The notes under the pieces are model-generated. The model did not search any database. It was not told the origin of the DNA and saw nothing but the letters and a program-made list of their open reading frames with translations. A stretch of DNA of 64,000 nt from Enterobacter chuandaensis (GTDB lineage: Bacteria; Pseudomonadota; Gammaproteobacteria; Enterobacterales; Enterobacteriaceae), in the NCBI RefSeq assembly GCF_003594915.1, contig NZ_QZCS01000004.1:248001-312000 (forward strand), given 5' to 3'. A program made the translations under genes and the position numbers. This document shows positions 18,291 to 28,547 of the stretch, in pieces. Within the stretch, counting starts at the first letter, position 1. Every line of letters begins with the position of its first letter.

Positions 18291-18800
18291 TCATGCGGTT
18301 TTGCTGAACGCTTCGCGTACCAGCGTCTTAGTGAAGCGCAACCGACCGTCAAACGGCGGCTGGCTGTACTCTTCCGGATCGCGGTTGAGATCAAACTGTG
18401 GCTGGTAGCCCTGGCTGAGATACAGCCGCACCGCTTCCGGCTGGCGAAAACCGGTGGTCAGGTAGATCTGGCTGTAACCCGCCAGCACCGCCCTGCGCTC
18501 CAGCTCCTGCACCACGCGCCCGGCGAGCCCCTGCTGACGCAGGGTTTTGTCCGTCCAGATGCGTTTGATCTCCGCAGTGCGTTCGTCGAAGGGTTTATAC
18601 GCACCGGTGGCAATGATTTTTCCGTCGCGCTCCAGCACGATAAACAGCCCCTGTGGCGCTAAATACCACTCGGTGAGCTCCACCTCAGCATCTTTGGAAA
18701 AATAGTCCCCGTAGCGGGCGGCATATTCACCGAATAGCCCCTCGATAACGGGCTGGAGTTCGGCATCTTCCGGTGAAACGTCACGAAATTGTTCGCGCAT
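18291..18800 (-). CDS. GNAT N-acetyltransferase (YxeL-like) in the thioether operon
   Basis: A 169-aa GCN5-related acetyltransferase. The acetyl-CoA pyrophosphate loop is in the region KRIWTDKTLRQQGLAGRVV (R/QxxGxA form), followed by a C-terminal LYLSQGYQPQF strand-helix typical of the fold. In the Bacillus subtilis yxe operon the GNAT YxeL N-acetylates S-(2-succino)cysteine before its cleavage; placement inside an operon of the same content suggests the same step here. That role is inferred from context; an unrelated amine substrate is possible. Confidence 0.8.
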   Translation of the reverse strand: MREQFRDVSPEDAELQPVIEGLFGEYAARYGDYFSKDAEVELTEWYLAPQGLFIVLERDGKIIATGAYKPFDERTAEIKRIWTDKTLRQQGLAGRVVQELERRAVLAGYSQIYLTTGFRQPEAVRLYLSQGYQPQFDLNRDPEEYSQPPFDGRLRFTKTLVREAFSKTA

Positions 18801-18809
18801 ATCGCCTCC

Positions 18810-19742
18810 TTAATCACCCAGGCCCGCAGGGTTCACTTCTGACTGCGGAATGCGCTCAACCCCTTCCCCCCAGCGGTTGAGCACTTTGTCGTAATCGCCG
18901 TTTTTGATCACCCCGTTCAGCGCGGTTTGCACCGGCTCAACCAGCCCGCTGCCTTTCTTCAGCGTCACCGCAATGTGCGCTGCCTTCGGCCAGCCACCGT
19001 CGACGCTGCCCACCAGTTTTGTTTTCCCGGTCAGCGCCGCTTTCCATGCACCAATCACGTTCGGACCAAAGTAGGCATCCGCGCGCCCGGACTGCAGTGC
19101 CAGCGTTTGCGCCGCATCGTCTTTGGTATAGATCGGCGTAAAGGGCTTCAGCCCCTTCTTCAGGTTGTCGGCATTCCATGCGAGCAGGATGGCTTCCTGG
19201 TTGGTGCCGGAACCAACGATAATCCGCAGCCCGGCGATGTCCTCCGCTTTCTGAAGCGACTCGATCGGGCTGGTCGATTTCACGTAGAAACCGAGGGAGT
19301 CCTTACGGTAGGTGGCAAAATCGAACTTCTCTTTGCGCGCTTTGGTGACGGTAATATTGCTGATGGCGGCATCGTATTTCCCGGACGCCACGCCCAGCGG
19401 CCAGTCTTCCCACGAGGTCGGCACCACGTTCAGCTCCAGCCCGAGGCTGTCGGCGACCAGACGGGCGACGTCAACCTCGCTGCCGAGCAGCGTTTTGTTG
19501 TCGTCGGAAAATACCGTCAGCGGCGGTTGATTGAGGCCCGCTATCGCCACGGTAAATTTCCCCGGCACGGCAAAACGATAATCTTTCGGCAGCTGCGCCA
19601 CCGCCTCGCTGTTTTTGTCGGTATTGATCGGTGTTTTATTGGCCTCGATGCTCACGCCGGTGCCGTTAATGTTCACATTCTCTGCCCAGACGGCAGGGGT
19701 AAAGGCCAGCGCAAGCGCCAGAATAAGCGATGTTTTCTGCAT
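18810..19742 (-). CDS. Amino acid ABC importer, periplasmic binding protein (YxeM type)
   Basis: A 310-aa SBP family 3 protein with a clear Sec signal peptide (MQKTSLILALALAFTPAVWA). Mature features are LLGSEVDVARLVADSLGLEL, YDAAISNITVTKARKEKFDF and GSGTNQEAILL, the usual ligand-binding lobes of polar amino acid receptors. About 50 residues of extra N-terminal sequence precede the domain. It lies between the monooxygenase and GNAT genes with 9-14 bp gaps, all on the minus strand. Confidence 0.9.
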   Translation of the reverse strand: MQKTSLILALALAFTPAVWAENVNINGTGVSIEANKTPINTDKNSEAVAQLPKDYRFAVPGKFTVAIAGLNQPPLTVFSDDNKTLLGSEVDVARLVADSLGLELNVVPTSWEDWPLGVASGKYDAAISNITVTKARKEKFDFATYRKDSLGFYVKSTSPIESLQKAEDIAGLRIIVGSGTNQEAILLAWNADNLKKGLKPFTPIYTKDDAAQTLALQSGRADAYFGPNVIGAWKAALTGKTKLVGSVDGGWPKAAHIAVTLKKGSGLVEPVQTALNGVIKNGDYDKVLNRWGEGVERIPQSEVNPAGLGD

Positions 19743-19756
19743 AGCGGTTTTCTCTT

Positions 19757-21073
19757 TTATTGTTGTATGAACTGGTTTTTCGGTTGGTCTAAGCCAAGGC
19801 TTTCGCGCAGCGTGGTGCCGGGGTAGTCGGTGCGGAACAGGCCGCGGGCCTGCAAAACGGGCACCACCTGGTCAACAAAGCGCGGAAAGGTATCCGGCGT
19901 ACCGCCCTGAATAATGAAGCCGTCCGCCGCGTAGCCTTCAAACCAGGCCTGCAGGCCGTCGGCGACCTCCTCCGGCGTGCCGGAAAAGCGCGGGCGCGGT
20001 GACGCGGCCTCAAGGGCCACCTGGCGCAGGGTTAAGTTGCGCTCGGCGGCATTGCGCTTGATTTCATCGGTGGTGCTGCGGAAGCTGTTTTTGCCCAGGT
20101 CGCCGATATCCGGGAACGGCTCATCGAGCGGATACTGACTGAAATCGTGATGTTCAAAATAGCGCCCCAGGTAATTGAGGGCATCGTTAATCGACACCAG
20201 CGCCGCCGTGGTTTGATACTGGTTTTCCGCGTCCTCGGCATCTTTACCCACGATTACGCTGACGCCCTGGAAGATATGCAAATCTGACGCGCGGCGTCCG
20301 TTTGTTTCCAACTGCTGCTTCACGTCCTGGTAAAAGGCTTTGGCCTCGTCGAGCGTTTCGTGATGAGTGAAAATGGCGTCGGCATGTTTTGCCGCCAGCT
20401 TTTTCCCGTCGTCCGACGCGCCCGCCTGAAAAACAATCGGACGACCCTGCGGGGTGCGACCAATATTCAGCGGCCCGGCGACCTGAAAGAAGTCGCCCCG
20501 ATGATCGAGCGTATGCAGCTTAGCCGGGTCAAAAAACTGACCGCTCTCTTTGTTGCGGATAAACGCGTCGCCTTCCCAGGAGTCCCACAGCCCTTTCACC
20601 ACGTCGAGGTACTCATCGGCAATGCGGTAGCGCAGGGCATGTTCCGGGTGTTTTTCGCGGGAAAAGTTCTTCGCCGAGCCCTCCAGCGGCGAGGTCACCA
20701 CGTTCCAGCCCGCACGTCCGTTGCTCAGATGATCGAGGCTGGCGAACTGGCGCGCCGTGGTAAAGGGCTCGCTGTAGGAGGTGGATAAGGTTCCCACCAG
20801 CCCCAGACGCGAGGTGATGCTTGCCAGCGCGGATAATACCGTTAACGGCTCAAAGCGATTTAAAAAATGCGGAATGGATTTCTCATTGATATAGAGGCCG
20901 TCGGCAACGAACAGAAAGTCGAGTTTGCCCTCCTCCGCCTTTAACGCCGTCTCCCTGACGAAATCAAAGTTGATACTGGCGTCAGCGGTCGCCGCAGGAT
21001 GACGCCAGGCGGACATGTTTCCGGATGCACCATGCAAAATGGTCCCAAGCCGCAGTTGACGATGTGCAGACAT
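19757..21073 (-). CDS. FMN-dependent monooxygenase of the NtaA/SnaA/DszA family (YxeK-like)
   Basis: A 438-aa luciferase-like flavin monooxygenase. [14 protein letters not shown] near the N-terminus, [31 protein letters not shown] (FMN-phosphate region) and [20 protein letters not shown] are family hallmarks. YxeK of B. subtilis, of the same family, oxygenates N-acetyl-S-(2-succino)cysteine and breaks its C-S bond. The start was set at MSAHRQL, where GGAGAGG sits 5 bp upstream; 25 more codons upstream are open but reach into the amidohydrolase gene. Substrate is inferred from operon content. Confidence 0.85.
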   Translation of the reverse strand: MSAHRQLRLGTILHGASGNMSAWRHPAATADASINFDFVRETALKAEEGKLDFLFVADGLYINEKSIPHFLNRFEPLTVLSALASITSRLGLVGTLSTSYSEPFTTARQFASLDHLSNGRAGWNVVTSPLEGSAKNFSREKHPEHALRYRIADEYLDVVKGLWDSWEGDAFIRNKESGQFFDPAKLHTLDHRGDFFQVAGPLNIGRTPQGRPIVFQAGASDDGKKLAAKHADAIFTHHETLDEAKAFYQDVKQQLETNGRRASDLHIFQGVSVIVGKDAEDAENQYQTTAALVSINDALNYLGRYFEHHDFSQYPLDEPFPDIGDLGKNSFRSTTDEIKRNAAERNLTLRQVALEAASPRPRFSGTPEEVADGLQAWFEGYAADGFIIQGGTPDTFPRFVDQVVPVLQARGLFRTDYPGTTLRESLGLDQPKNQFIQQ

Positions 21074-21089
21074 ATTTACCTCTCCAGTA

Positions 21090-22211
21090 TTAAACGTGTT
21101 GCAGGGCTTTTTCCGCCAGCTGGGCAAAATAGCGGGCAGCGGGCTCAATTAATGCTTCGTCCGGGTTAAACGCCGGGTGGTGTAAACCATACGGGCTGTT
21201 GCTACCGATGCTGACAAACGCGCCGGGAACAGACTGCAGATAGACCGCAAAATCTTCCCCGCCCATATGCAGCTCTGCGTGCCGGGTTTCGTAGCCCGCC
21301 TCACGGGCAACCGAGGTCGCAAAGTCAGCCCAGCGCTCGTCGTTCACCAGCGCGGTGGGTCCGGCATACCAGGTGATGTCGATCTGCGCGCTGAAGGCGC
21401 TGGCAAACCCGGCGGCGATTTCGCCCACGCGGGCCTTCACGTTCTGCTGCACCTCCGTGCGGTGGGTGCGCAGCGTGCCCTCCAGCTCCACGCTTTCCGG
21501 CAGCACGTTCCAGGTGTTCCCCCCGGCGATGCGCGTTACGCTCAGTACCACCGAATCCAGCGTGTTGACGTTACGGCTGGCGACGCTTTGCAGCGCCGTT
21601 ATCAGCTGGCTCGCCAGCACAATGGCGTCGTTGCCTTCGTGCGGACGCGCGGCGTGCGCGCCTTTACCGGTAATGCGGATCACGAAGCGATCGACGTTGG
21701 CATAAAACGGCCCGCCGCGGGTGGCGAACTCCCCGACCGGCAGGCCGGGCTCGTTGTGCATACCGAAAATCGCGCTCACGTCGCGCAGGGCACCGGCACG
21801 CACCATGCTCTTCGCCCCTCCAAAGTTCTCTTCGGCAGGCTGGAACAAAATCCGCACCCGGCCGTGGAGCGAGGTTTCGCGCTCTTTCAGCTTTAACGCG
21901 GCGCCGAGGATCACGCTGGTGTGGATATCGTGTCCGCAGGCGTGCATCACGCCTGCACGATGCGAGCTAAACGGCACGCCGCTGCGCTCCTCAATCGGCA
22001 GGGCATCAATGTCTGCCCGCAGCGCAATCAGCTTGTTACCGGTTCCGATTTCCACCACCAGCCCGGTCGGCAGATCGTATGGCTGTGGGGGAATACCGGC
22101 ATTCGTTAGCCACTGGCGCAGGCGAGCGGTGGTCTCCACTTCCTGGCCGGACAGCTCCGGGTTCCGGTGCAGCTCACGACGCCAGGCAATCAGTTGTTCG
22201 CCAAAGCTCAT
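21090..22211 (-). CDS. M20-family amidohydrolase/deacylase (YxeP/HipO type)
   Basis: A 373-aa metal-dependent amidohydrolase. Metal-site motifs are [20 protein letters not shown] and the C-terminal [22 protein letters not shown] belongs to the dimerisation lid. Such enzymes remove N-acyl groups from amino acids, and in the yxe pathway YxeP releases cysteine from N-acetylcysteine. Its start overlaps the stop of the preceding monooxygenase (ATGA), and the next gene begins 16 bp after its end. Confidence 0.88.
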   Translation of the reverse strand: MSFGEQLIAWRRELHRNPELSGQEVETTARLRQWLTNAGIPPQPYDLPTGLVVEIGTGNKLIALRADIDALPIEERSGVPFSSHRAGVMHACGHDIHTSVILGAALKLKERETSLHGRVRILFQPAEENFGGAKSMVRAGALRDVSAIFGMHNEPGLPVGEFATRGGPFYANVDRFVIRITGKGAHAARPHEGNDAIVLASQLITALQSVASRNVNTLDSVVLSVTRIAGGNTWNVLPESVELEGTLRTHRTEVQQNVKARVGEIAAGFASAFSAQIDITWYAGPTALVNDERWADFATSVAREAGYETRHAELHMGGEDFAVYLQSVPGAFVSIGSNSPYGLHHPAFNPDEALIEPAARYFAQLAEKALQHV

Positions 22212-23209
22212 ACGGTGACCTCCCTGTTAAGACGCACCTCGGCCAGCAGACGCAGCGACGAGATGCGCGTTGCCCCCTCCGCGATCGGCGTGTCGATGAT
22301 GAATTCGTCAATGCCCCACTGTTCGTGCAGCCCGTTAAGCTGTTCGAGCACCGATTCCGCGGTTCCCGCTAGCAGAGACTGCGCCCTGCGGGCAATGCGC
22401 ACCGGCTCGCTGCCCGCCTGACGGGCAAACGCGTAGGCCTGTTCTTCGCTTGCCACGGTGACACGCTGTCCGTTTGCCAGCTCAACGCCCCACACTTCGA
22501 CCTTCTGCGCCAGCGCGTCTGCCTCGGCCTGCGTCGGCGCGACAATCGCCTGCACCGCCACAATCACGTCCCGCGCGCTATTATTCCGCCAGGCGGTGAC
22601 TACCTCGCGCAGCAGTTCCGGGTCACCGTTCAGATGTGCGGCAAAGACGAAGTGCCAGTCGAGTGAGGCGGCGAGCAGCGCGCTTTCGGTGCTGGCACCC
22701 AGCAGAAAGCCCTGGGCAGGGACCGGCGGCAACGGCGTGGCGCGAACGGCCTCTTCCGCCGACTGGTTTTCAGGGCGGATCCAGCGATCAAGCTGCGTCA
22801 GCTGTTCGGCAAAGCTGCCTTTTTCCTGGGGATGCAAGCCAGTCTGCAGCGCGCGGGTCGAGAGCGGCAGTCCGCCGGGGGCTTTCCCGACGCCCAGATC
22901 CACGCGGCCCGGGGCCAGCGCGGCCAGCACGTTGAAGTTTTCAGCGACTTTATAGGGGCTGTAGTGTTGAAGCATCACGCCGCCGGATCCGACGCGGATG
23001 CGCTTTGTCTGCCCGAGGATCCAGGCAATCAGTAGCTCCGGCGAGGGGCTGGCGAGCTGTGGTGTGTTGTGGTGTTCGGCAATCCAGAAGCGGTGATAGC
23101 CCAGATTTTCTGCCTGCTGCGCCAGCGCTAACGTCCGCGCCAGCGCATCGGCAGCCGTTTCATTTTCAGCGATGGGGCTTTTATCCAGAATGCTGATTCG
23201 CCATGACAT
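22208..23209 (-). CDS. Luciferase-like monooxygenase, MsnO8/YtmO type, first gene of the operon
   Basis: A 333-aa LLM-class flavin protein of the single-subunit MsnO8 family. LGYHRFWIAEHHNTPQLASPSPELLI is the recognisable N-terminal signature, quoted here in parts (FWIAEHHN, SPSPELL); APGRVDLGVGKAPG and GASTESALLAA follow. Related genes (ytmO) accompany sulfur-amino-acid operons in Bacillus. It heads the operon and is followed without a gap by the amidohydrolase gene. The exact reaction is unknown; it may act on a second thioether or sulfonate, or supply an alternative cleavage step. Confidence 0.84.
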   Translation of the reverse strand: MSWRISILDKSPIAENETAADALARTLALAQQAENLGYHRFWIAEHHNTPQLASPSPELLIAWILGQTKRIRVGSGGVMLQHYSPYKVAENFNVLAALAPGRVDLGVGKAPGGLPLSTRALQTGLHPQEKGSFAEQLTQLDRWIRPENQSAEEAVRATPLPPVPAQGFLLGASTESALLAASLDWHFVFAAHLNGDPELLREVVTAWRNNSARDVIVAVQAIVAPTQAEADALAQKVEVWGVELANGQRVTVASEEQAYAFARQAGSEPVRIARRAQSLLAGTAESVLEQLNGLHEQWGIDEFIIDTPIAEGATRISSLRLLAEVRLNREVTV

Positions 23210-23319
23210 GTTGCGTTCTCGTTTGACTTAACATGTCGACATTATTAAAGGCGGATTTCACCACTGAGAAACAATTAATTTACATTTGGTTTGCCGGAAA
23301 ACAGAAAAGCATAACCTTG

Positions 23320-23859
23320 CTAACGGTGTGATTTTAGCGATGAAATCAGCGCGTCGGCCTGCGGTCGGGAGGTAATGCGGACAAACTGAATATGGCTGTA
23401 CTGCGGGTTTTGCATGTCGGCTTCGTAGCGTTTGCGGTTGCTGCGCCACGTTTTAATTGTCCAGATGATGATGGACTCCCGGCTGAAAAATGAGCGGCGG
23501 AAGCTTTCGCGGTTTCCGGTGCCGGGCCACAGCTCCTGCCGGTGCCATGCGCGTTTGAATGCGCGCGTGACCGCCTGCCGGAGCGTGCGGGTGAAGCCGC
23601 AGTCAACCCACACGACCATATCCACATCACGCCACTTCACAGGGCGCGTCCGGTTGTAGTTACCGTCGAGCACCCAGCCAGGCGTGGCATCCAGCGTATT
23701 CGCCAGCGTATCAAGCAGCTCCTCATCGGGCGTTCCCTGCCAGTCGGGCCGCCAGTAAAGCCTGTCCATCTCAATGTAGGGAAGCGCCAGTTCCGCCGCG
23801 ATGCGTTGGGCAAGCGTACTTTTTCCGCTCCCGCTGGTACCAATAATATTGATTTTCAC
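23320..23859 (-). CDS. Adenylate-kinase-like P-loop NTPase (topology-modulation/FlaR type)
   Basis: A 179-aa single-domain P-loop protein: Walker A GTSGSGKST, then PYIEMDRLYWRPDW and GWVLDGNYNRTR (nucleoside-phosphate binding), MVVWVDCGFTRTLRQAVTR, and a basic LID-like stretch WRSNRKRYEADM. The start codon is GTG with GGCGGAAC upstream. RefSeq-type names for the family are adenylate kinase or FlaR-like; the substrate is unknown. It lies on the minus strand 110 bp before the thioether operon and is probably separately expressed. Confidence 0.78.
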   Translation of the reverse strand: MKINIIGTSGSGKSTLAQRIAAELALPYIEMDRLYWRPDWQGTPDEELLDTLANTLDATPGWVLDGNYNRTRPVKWRDVDMVVWVDCGFTRTLRQAVTRAFKRAWHRQELWPGTGNRESFRRSFFSRESIIIWTIKTWRSNRKRYEADMQNPQYSHIQFVRITSRPQADALISSLKSHR

Positions 23860-23933
23860 CGTTCCGCCTGGACATGCTGAAGAAAACGGATCGCATCATA
23901 GCGTTTTCGTTTTGTTATCGAAACGCTAAACGG

Positions 23934-24332
23934 CTATTCGTTTTTATACTGCGCGTCGGTGACTTTCTCCAGCCATTCAACCGGACTACCATTTACCGCT
24001 TCGGCGATGGCAATATGGGTCATCGCCGTTTGCGCACATGCGCCGTGCCAGTGCTTGACGCCCGGCGGAATCCACGCGATGTCACCCTGATTCAGCGGCT
24101 CCGCCTCTTTGCCCCACTCCTGCAGCCAGCCACGCCCCTGGGTGACAATCAGCGTTTGCCCAAGCGGATGGGTGTGCCAGGCAGTTCGCGCGCCAGGCTC
24201 GAAGGTCACCGTAGCTCCGCCTACTTTTGCTGGTTCTGTCGCCTGGAACGGCGCATCAATGCGCACGGTGCCGGTGAACCAGGCTTCTGGCCCCTGGACG
24301 GAAGGTAATGAACCGCTACGAATAATTTTCAT
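23934..24332 (-). CDS. Single-domain cupin protein
   Basis: A 132-aa small beta-barrel cupin. Motif 1 is GARTAWHTHPLGQTLIVTQG and motif 2 is NQGDIAWIPPGVKHWHGA; the His-x-His and downstream His ligands suggest a bound metal. Related proteins are annotated as (R)-mandelonitrile lyase-like or carboxymuconolactone-associated cupins, but no enzyme role can be assigned from sequence. GGAGTAAAGT precedes the ATG. It is divergent from the LysR gene, which probably regulates it. Confidence 0.82.
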   Translation of the reverse strand: MKIIRSGSLPSVQGPEAWFTGTVRIDAPFQATEPAKVGGATVTFEPGARTAWHTHPLGQTLIVTQGRGWLQEWGKEAEPLNQGDIAWIPPGVKHWHGACAQTAMTHIAIAEAVNGSPVEWLEKVTDAQYKNE

Positions 24333-24438
24333 ACTTTACTCCTCGTTGGCTGTTCCGCTAACAGTAGCGCAAAGGTGCCGTGAGCATTAGACTGCATAAT
24401 CAGAAAGGAACCATGAGCACAATTCATAAATGAGGTAA

Positions 24439-25335
<897 letters not shown>

Positions 25336-25730
25336 CTTACTTCCCGAAACACGCCAGAAGATACTGCGGATAGCGGTCACCACCATAACGAATATTCACT
25401 CTTTATCAATTACACCCTTCAACTATTAAGCGAACCTGATGATTAAAGCAGCATATGCGTGACAGCTTTGTCTAAAAACTCACCACGATTCAGCGCGTTG
25501 TAATCCTTGTCTGCTCTGACCACACGATTTCCTTCGACGTGCATCACTTTCGGCACGGTTATATTTTGCGTCGCTTATGAATTGCAGGTAGGATGCCTCG
25601 CCATGTTTCGCCTTATCCATACGCAGAATGACTGGGAAGGCGGCATGTGTTTGCGCAGAAGCAATCGTTTGTATTGTGCTCTGCCAGGCAGGACTAACAC
25701 GATAATGGTTCAGACAGGCAAACAGGTAAC
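25336..25730 (-). pseudogene. Degenerate gene remnants between lysR and ansP
   Basis: This 398-bp stretch holds no intact gene. On the minus strand, 25443-25730 reads as a protein fragment broken by a frameshift near 25565: one frame gives SYLFACLNHYRVSPAWQ and AAFPVILRMDKAKHGEASYL, then the neighbouring frame continues ITVPKVMHVEGNRVVRADKD to a stop after THMLL. A second tail, IRYGGDRYPQYLLACFGK plus stop, lies at about 25336-25395 on the same strand. Coding-like composition without an intact frame points to decayed genes. I do not recognise the families. The E. coli equivalent of this junction carries rhsE and other variable genes. Confidence 0.55.
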
Positions 25731-25733
25731 TCA

Positions 25734-27230
25734 ATGAAAACAAGCAATAAAAGCGCAGCCGATCATCATGCTGCTAAACGTCGCTGGTTGAACTCCCACG
25801 AAGAGGGCTACCACAAGGCGATGGGCAACCGTCAGGTTCAAATGATCGCCATCGGCGGCGCTATCGGAACGGGTCTGTTTTTAGGTGCTGGCGCACGTCT
25901 GCAAATGGCTGGCCCGGCTCTCGCCCTGGTCTATCTGGTGTGCGGGATCTTCTCTTTCTTCATTCTTCGTGCGCTGGGCGAACTGGTACTGCATCGCCCG
26001 TCCAGCGGAAGCTTTGTCTCTTACGCCCGCGAATTCCTCGGTGAAAAAGCCGCCTACGTGGCAGGCTGGATGTACTTCGTTAACTGGGCGATGACCGGTA
26101 TCGTCGACATCACCGCCGTCGCGCTGTATATGCACTACTGGGGCGCGTTCGGTGATGTGCCGCAGTGGGTCTTTGCCCTTGGCGCGCTGGCGATCGTCGG
26201 CACCATGAACATGATCGGCGTGAAGTGGTTCGCCGAGATGGAGTTCTGGTTTGCGCTGGTCAAAGTGCTGGCGATTGTGATCTTCCTGGTCGTCGGTACC
26301 GTCTTCCTCGGCAGCGGCAAACCGCTGGATGGCAATGCCACCGGCTTCCACCTGATAACCGATAACGGCGGTTTCTTCCCGCACGGTCTGCTGCCCGCGC
26401 TGGTGCTGGTTCAGGGCGTCGTGTTTGCCTTTGCTTCTATCGAGCTGGTGGGTACCGCTGCGGGTGAATGTAAAGACCCGCAGACGATGGTGCCAAAAGC
26501 GATTAACAGCGTGATCTGGCGTATCGGTCTGTTCTACGTCGGCTCCGTGGTGCTGCTGGTTCTTCTGCTGCCATGGAATGCCTACCAGGCCGGTCAGAGC
26601 CCGTTTGTCACCTTCTTCTCTAAGCTCGGCGTGCCTTACGTTGGCAGCATCATGAACATCGTGGTACTTACCGCGGCGCTCTCCAGCCTGAATTCCGGTC
26701 TTTACTCTACCGGGCGTATCCTGCGCTCCATGTCAATGGGCGGTTCGGCGCCGAAGTTCATGTCGAAGATGAGCAAGCAGCACGTGCCGTATGCCGGTAT
26801 TCTGGCTACGCTGGTGGTGTACGTCTTTGGCGTGTTCCTGAACTACCTGGTGCCGTCTCAGGTCTTCGAAATCGTTCTGAACGTGGCCGCACTCGGTATT
26901 ATCGCCTCCTGGGCCTTTATCGTGGTCTGCCAGATGCGTCTGCGTAAAGCCATTAAAGAAGGCAAAGCCGCTGACGTCAGCTTCAAGCTGCCGGGCGCGC
27001 CGGTGACCTCCTGGCTCACCCTGCTCTTCCTGTTCAGCGTGCTGGTGCTGATGGCGTTCGACTACCCGAACGGTACCTACACTATCGCCACCATTCCGCT
27101 GCTGGCCGTGCTGCTGATTGCTGGCTGGTTCGGCGTGCGTAAGCGCGTTCACGAAATTCACAGCACCGCGCCGGTTCATCCGGATGATGAAAAACACGAC
27201 GCGCCGCTGGTGGAAGAGACCTCGCGTTAA
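25734..27230 (+). CDS. ansP: AnsP, L-asparagine permease
   Basis: A 498-aa inner-membrane amino acid/proton symporter of the APC family (AAT group). The N-terminus HAAKRRWLNSHEEGYHKAMG leads into TM1 with the substrate-binding GGAIGTGLFLGAG motif, and there are about 12 TM helices. The sequence is nearly identical to E. coli AnsP as I recall it. A terminator follows. Only 3 bp separate the upstream remnant from the start, so its promoter may lie in decayed sequence. Confidence 0.95.
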   Translation: MKTSNKSAADHHAAKRRWLNSHEEGYHKAMGNRQVQMIAIGGAIGTGLFLGAGARLQMAGPALALVYLVCGIFSFFILRALGELVLHRPSSGSFVSYAREFLGEKAAYVAGWMYFVNWAMTGIVDITAVALYMHYWGAFGDVPQWVFALGALAIVGTMNMIGVKWFAEMEFWFALVKVLAIVIFLVVGTVFLGSGKPLDGNATGFHLITDNGGFFPHGLLPALVLVQGVVFAFASIELVGTAAGECKDPQTMVPKAINSVIWRIGLFYVGSVVLLVLLLPWNAYQAGQSPFVTFFSKLGVPYVGSIMNIVVLTAALSSLNSGLYSTGRILRSMSMGGSAPKFMSKMSKQHVPYAGILATLVVYVFGVFLNYLVPSQVFEIVLNVAALGIIASWAFIVVCQMRLRKAIKEGKAADVSFKLPGAPVTSWLTLLFLFSVLVLMAFDYPNGTYTIATIPLLAVLLIAGWFGVRKRVHEIHSTAPVHPDDEKHDAPLVEETSR

Positions 27231-27246
27231 GCATCCAATAAGCATT

Positions 27247-27278
27247 AAAAAGGGAAGGCAAATGCCTTCCCTTTTTTT
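27247..27278. terminator. Bidirectional terminator between ansP and yncE
   Basis: GGGAAGGCA/TGCCTTCCC stem preceded by an A-run and followed by seven T, so it can end transcription from both the convergent ansP and yncE genes. Confidence 0.9.
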
Positions 27279-27281
27279 ATA

Positions 27282-28343
27282 TTACAGCGCGATACGAATC
27301 ACGTCGTCAGGCTGGGTCGCTTCCTGCTGGCGGGTAGATTTCTGCTTCACCGTCACGTACAGGGTTTTGCCATCCGCCGAGAGCGCCAGGCTGTTCGGGT
27401 AGACCGGCGTATCGAACGTTTTCGTCACTTTGTAGGTTTTCGCGTCAATCACGCTCACCTTACCGGCTTCACGGTGCGTCACGTAGGCTTCATTGCGGGC
27501 CGGGTTAAACAGGACGGCCAGTGATTCAGGCGCGGCGATCTTCTCGATCACGCTGCCGTCTTTCAGGCTCACCGCCAGCACTTCCGGCTGTTTTGAATCG
27601 GTCAGGAACGCACGCTGACCGGCGGTGTCCAGGCTCAGGTTCAGGTAGAAGTGCTCTTTACCGTCGTCCTGCACTTTTTTGCGGCTCAGAATTTTGTTGG
27701 TGGCGGTATCAATGGTGACCAGCTCGCCGTCAGCATTGGTGGTGTACAGGCGTTTTGCCTTAGCATCCAGCGCCAGACCGGTGCTGTATGTGCCGGTATT
27801 AGCAATGGTTTCTTTCAGCTTCAGCGTTGCGCCATCCACGACCCAAATCACGCTCTCTTTACCCACACCGGTGATGTAAATCGTGTTGCTCGCCTCATCC
27901 GCCACCAGCTGGCGCGGCTGCAGCGGTTTGACGGTTTCACTGCGCTGGCGGCTATCGAGCACCAGACGCCCTTTCACGTCGCCCGTTTTCGCATCAATCG
28001 CCGTCACCGCGCCGTTGATGGTGTTGCCAAACCACAGGGTTTGCGTCGCGCCGTCGAGGGTGGCGCCAAACGGTTTGAGATCGCTATGAATGGCTTGCGT
28101 CACGTCCAGCGTCGTCGGGTCAAGACGATAAATAACGCCACCCTTGTCGAGTTTACGGCTTTGTGACGTGGCAACCCACAGCGCGTTCTCCTGCTGGCTG
28201 ATCGCCATTTCATAGGCACCTTTACCTACCGCTTTACGCAGCATCTCTTCGGCGGCATGCGCCTGGAAGGTTCCGGCAAAGAGTAAAGCGGCAGAGAGCA
28301 GAGACGTGCTCAGGCGTGGCGAGCACAGATGGCGTAAAGACAT
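27282..28343 (-). CDS. yncE: YncE, periplasmic seven-bladed beta-propeller protein
   Basis: A 353-aa secreted protein with a signal peptide (start MSLRHLCSPRL, cleavage near HAAEEM) and a series of propeller-blade repeats such as VIWVVDGATLKLKETI, KVSVIDAKTYKVTKTF and LALSADGKTLYVTV. The start was taken at 28343 because GGAAT lies before it and it matches the E. coli N-terminus; 20 more open codons lie upstream. Iron-regulated through Fur in E. coli, and a Fur-like box lies 75 bp upstream here. Function unknown; divergent from the PQQ receptor gene. Confidence 0.93.
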   Translation of the reverse strand: MSLRHLCSPRLSTSLLSAALLFAGTFQAHAAEEMLRKAVGKGAYEMAISQQENALWVATSQSRKLDKGGVIYRLDPTTLDVTQAIHSDLKPFGATLDGATQTLWFGNTINGAVTAIDAKTGDVKGRLVLDSRQRSETVKPLQPRQLVADEASNTIYITGVGKESVIWVVDGATLKLKETIANTGTYSTGLALDAKAKRLYTTNADGELVTIDTATNKILSRKKVQDDGKEHFYLNLSLDTAGQRAFLTDSKQPEVLAVSLKDGSVIEKIAAPESLAVLFNPARNEAYVTHREAGKVSVIDAKTYKVTKTFDTPVYPNSLALSADGKTLYVTVKQKSTRQQEATQPDDVIRIAL

Positions 28344-28416
28344 AACAATTCCTTTTTTAACAGTGGGTGTACTACTGACATCGCTTCCGGCTGGCAACGT
28401 CATGGCATTGCCGTTC

Positions 28417-28440
28417 TGATAATGAGAATAGTAATCATTA
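28417..28440. promoter_or_regulatory. Fur box in the yncE-yncD intergenic region
   Basis: TGATAATGAGAATAG followed by TAATCATTA matches the Fur consensus (GATAATGATAATCATTATC type) with interrupted repeats. It lies about 75 bp upstream of yncE and 145 bp upstream of yncD, so it fits yncE control best and could act on both. Confidence 0.7.
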
Positions 28441-28529
28441 ATAGATTAAATGTGGAGTATTTCTTTCTCTTGCTGCCTTCCATTAACGCAATGTGCGGTT
28501 ATAGTTTTCAAAACATTTACAAAACCTTT

Positions 28530-28547
28530 AACATGTATGGACATGTT
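28530..28547. promoter_or_regulatory. Perfect inverted repeat just upstream of yncD/pqqU
   Basis: AACATGT and ACATGTT arms with a 4-bp ATGG centre, ending 38 bp before the yncD start. The symmetry suggests a dimeric regulator site; which regulator is not known. The GntR-type gene mcbR downstream of yncD is one candidate by proximity only. Confidence 0.45.
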
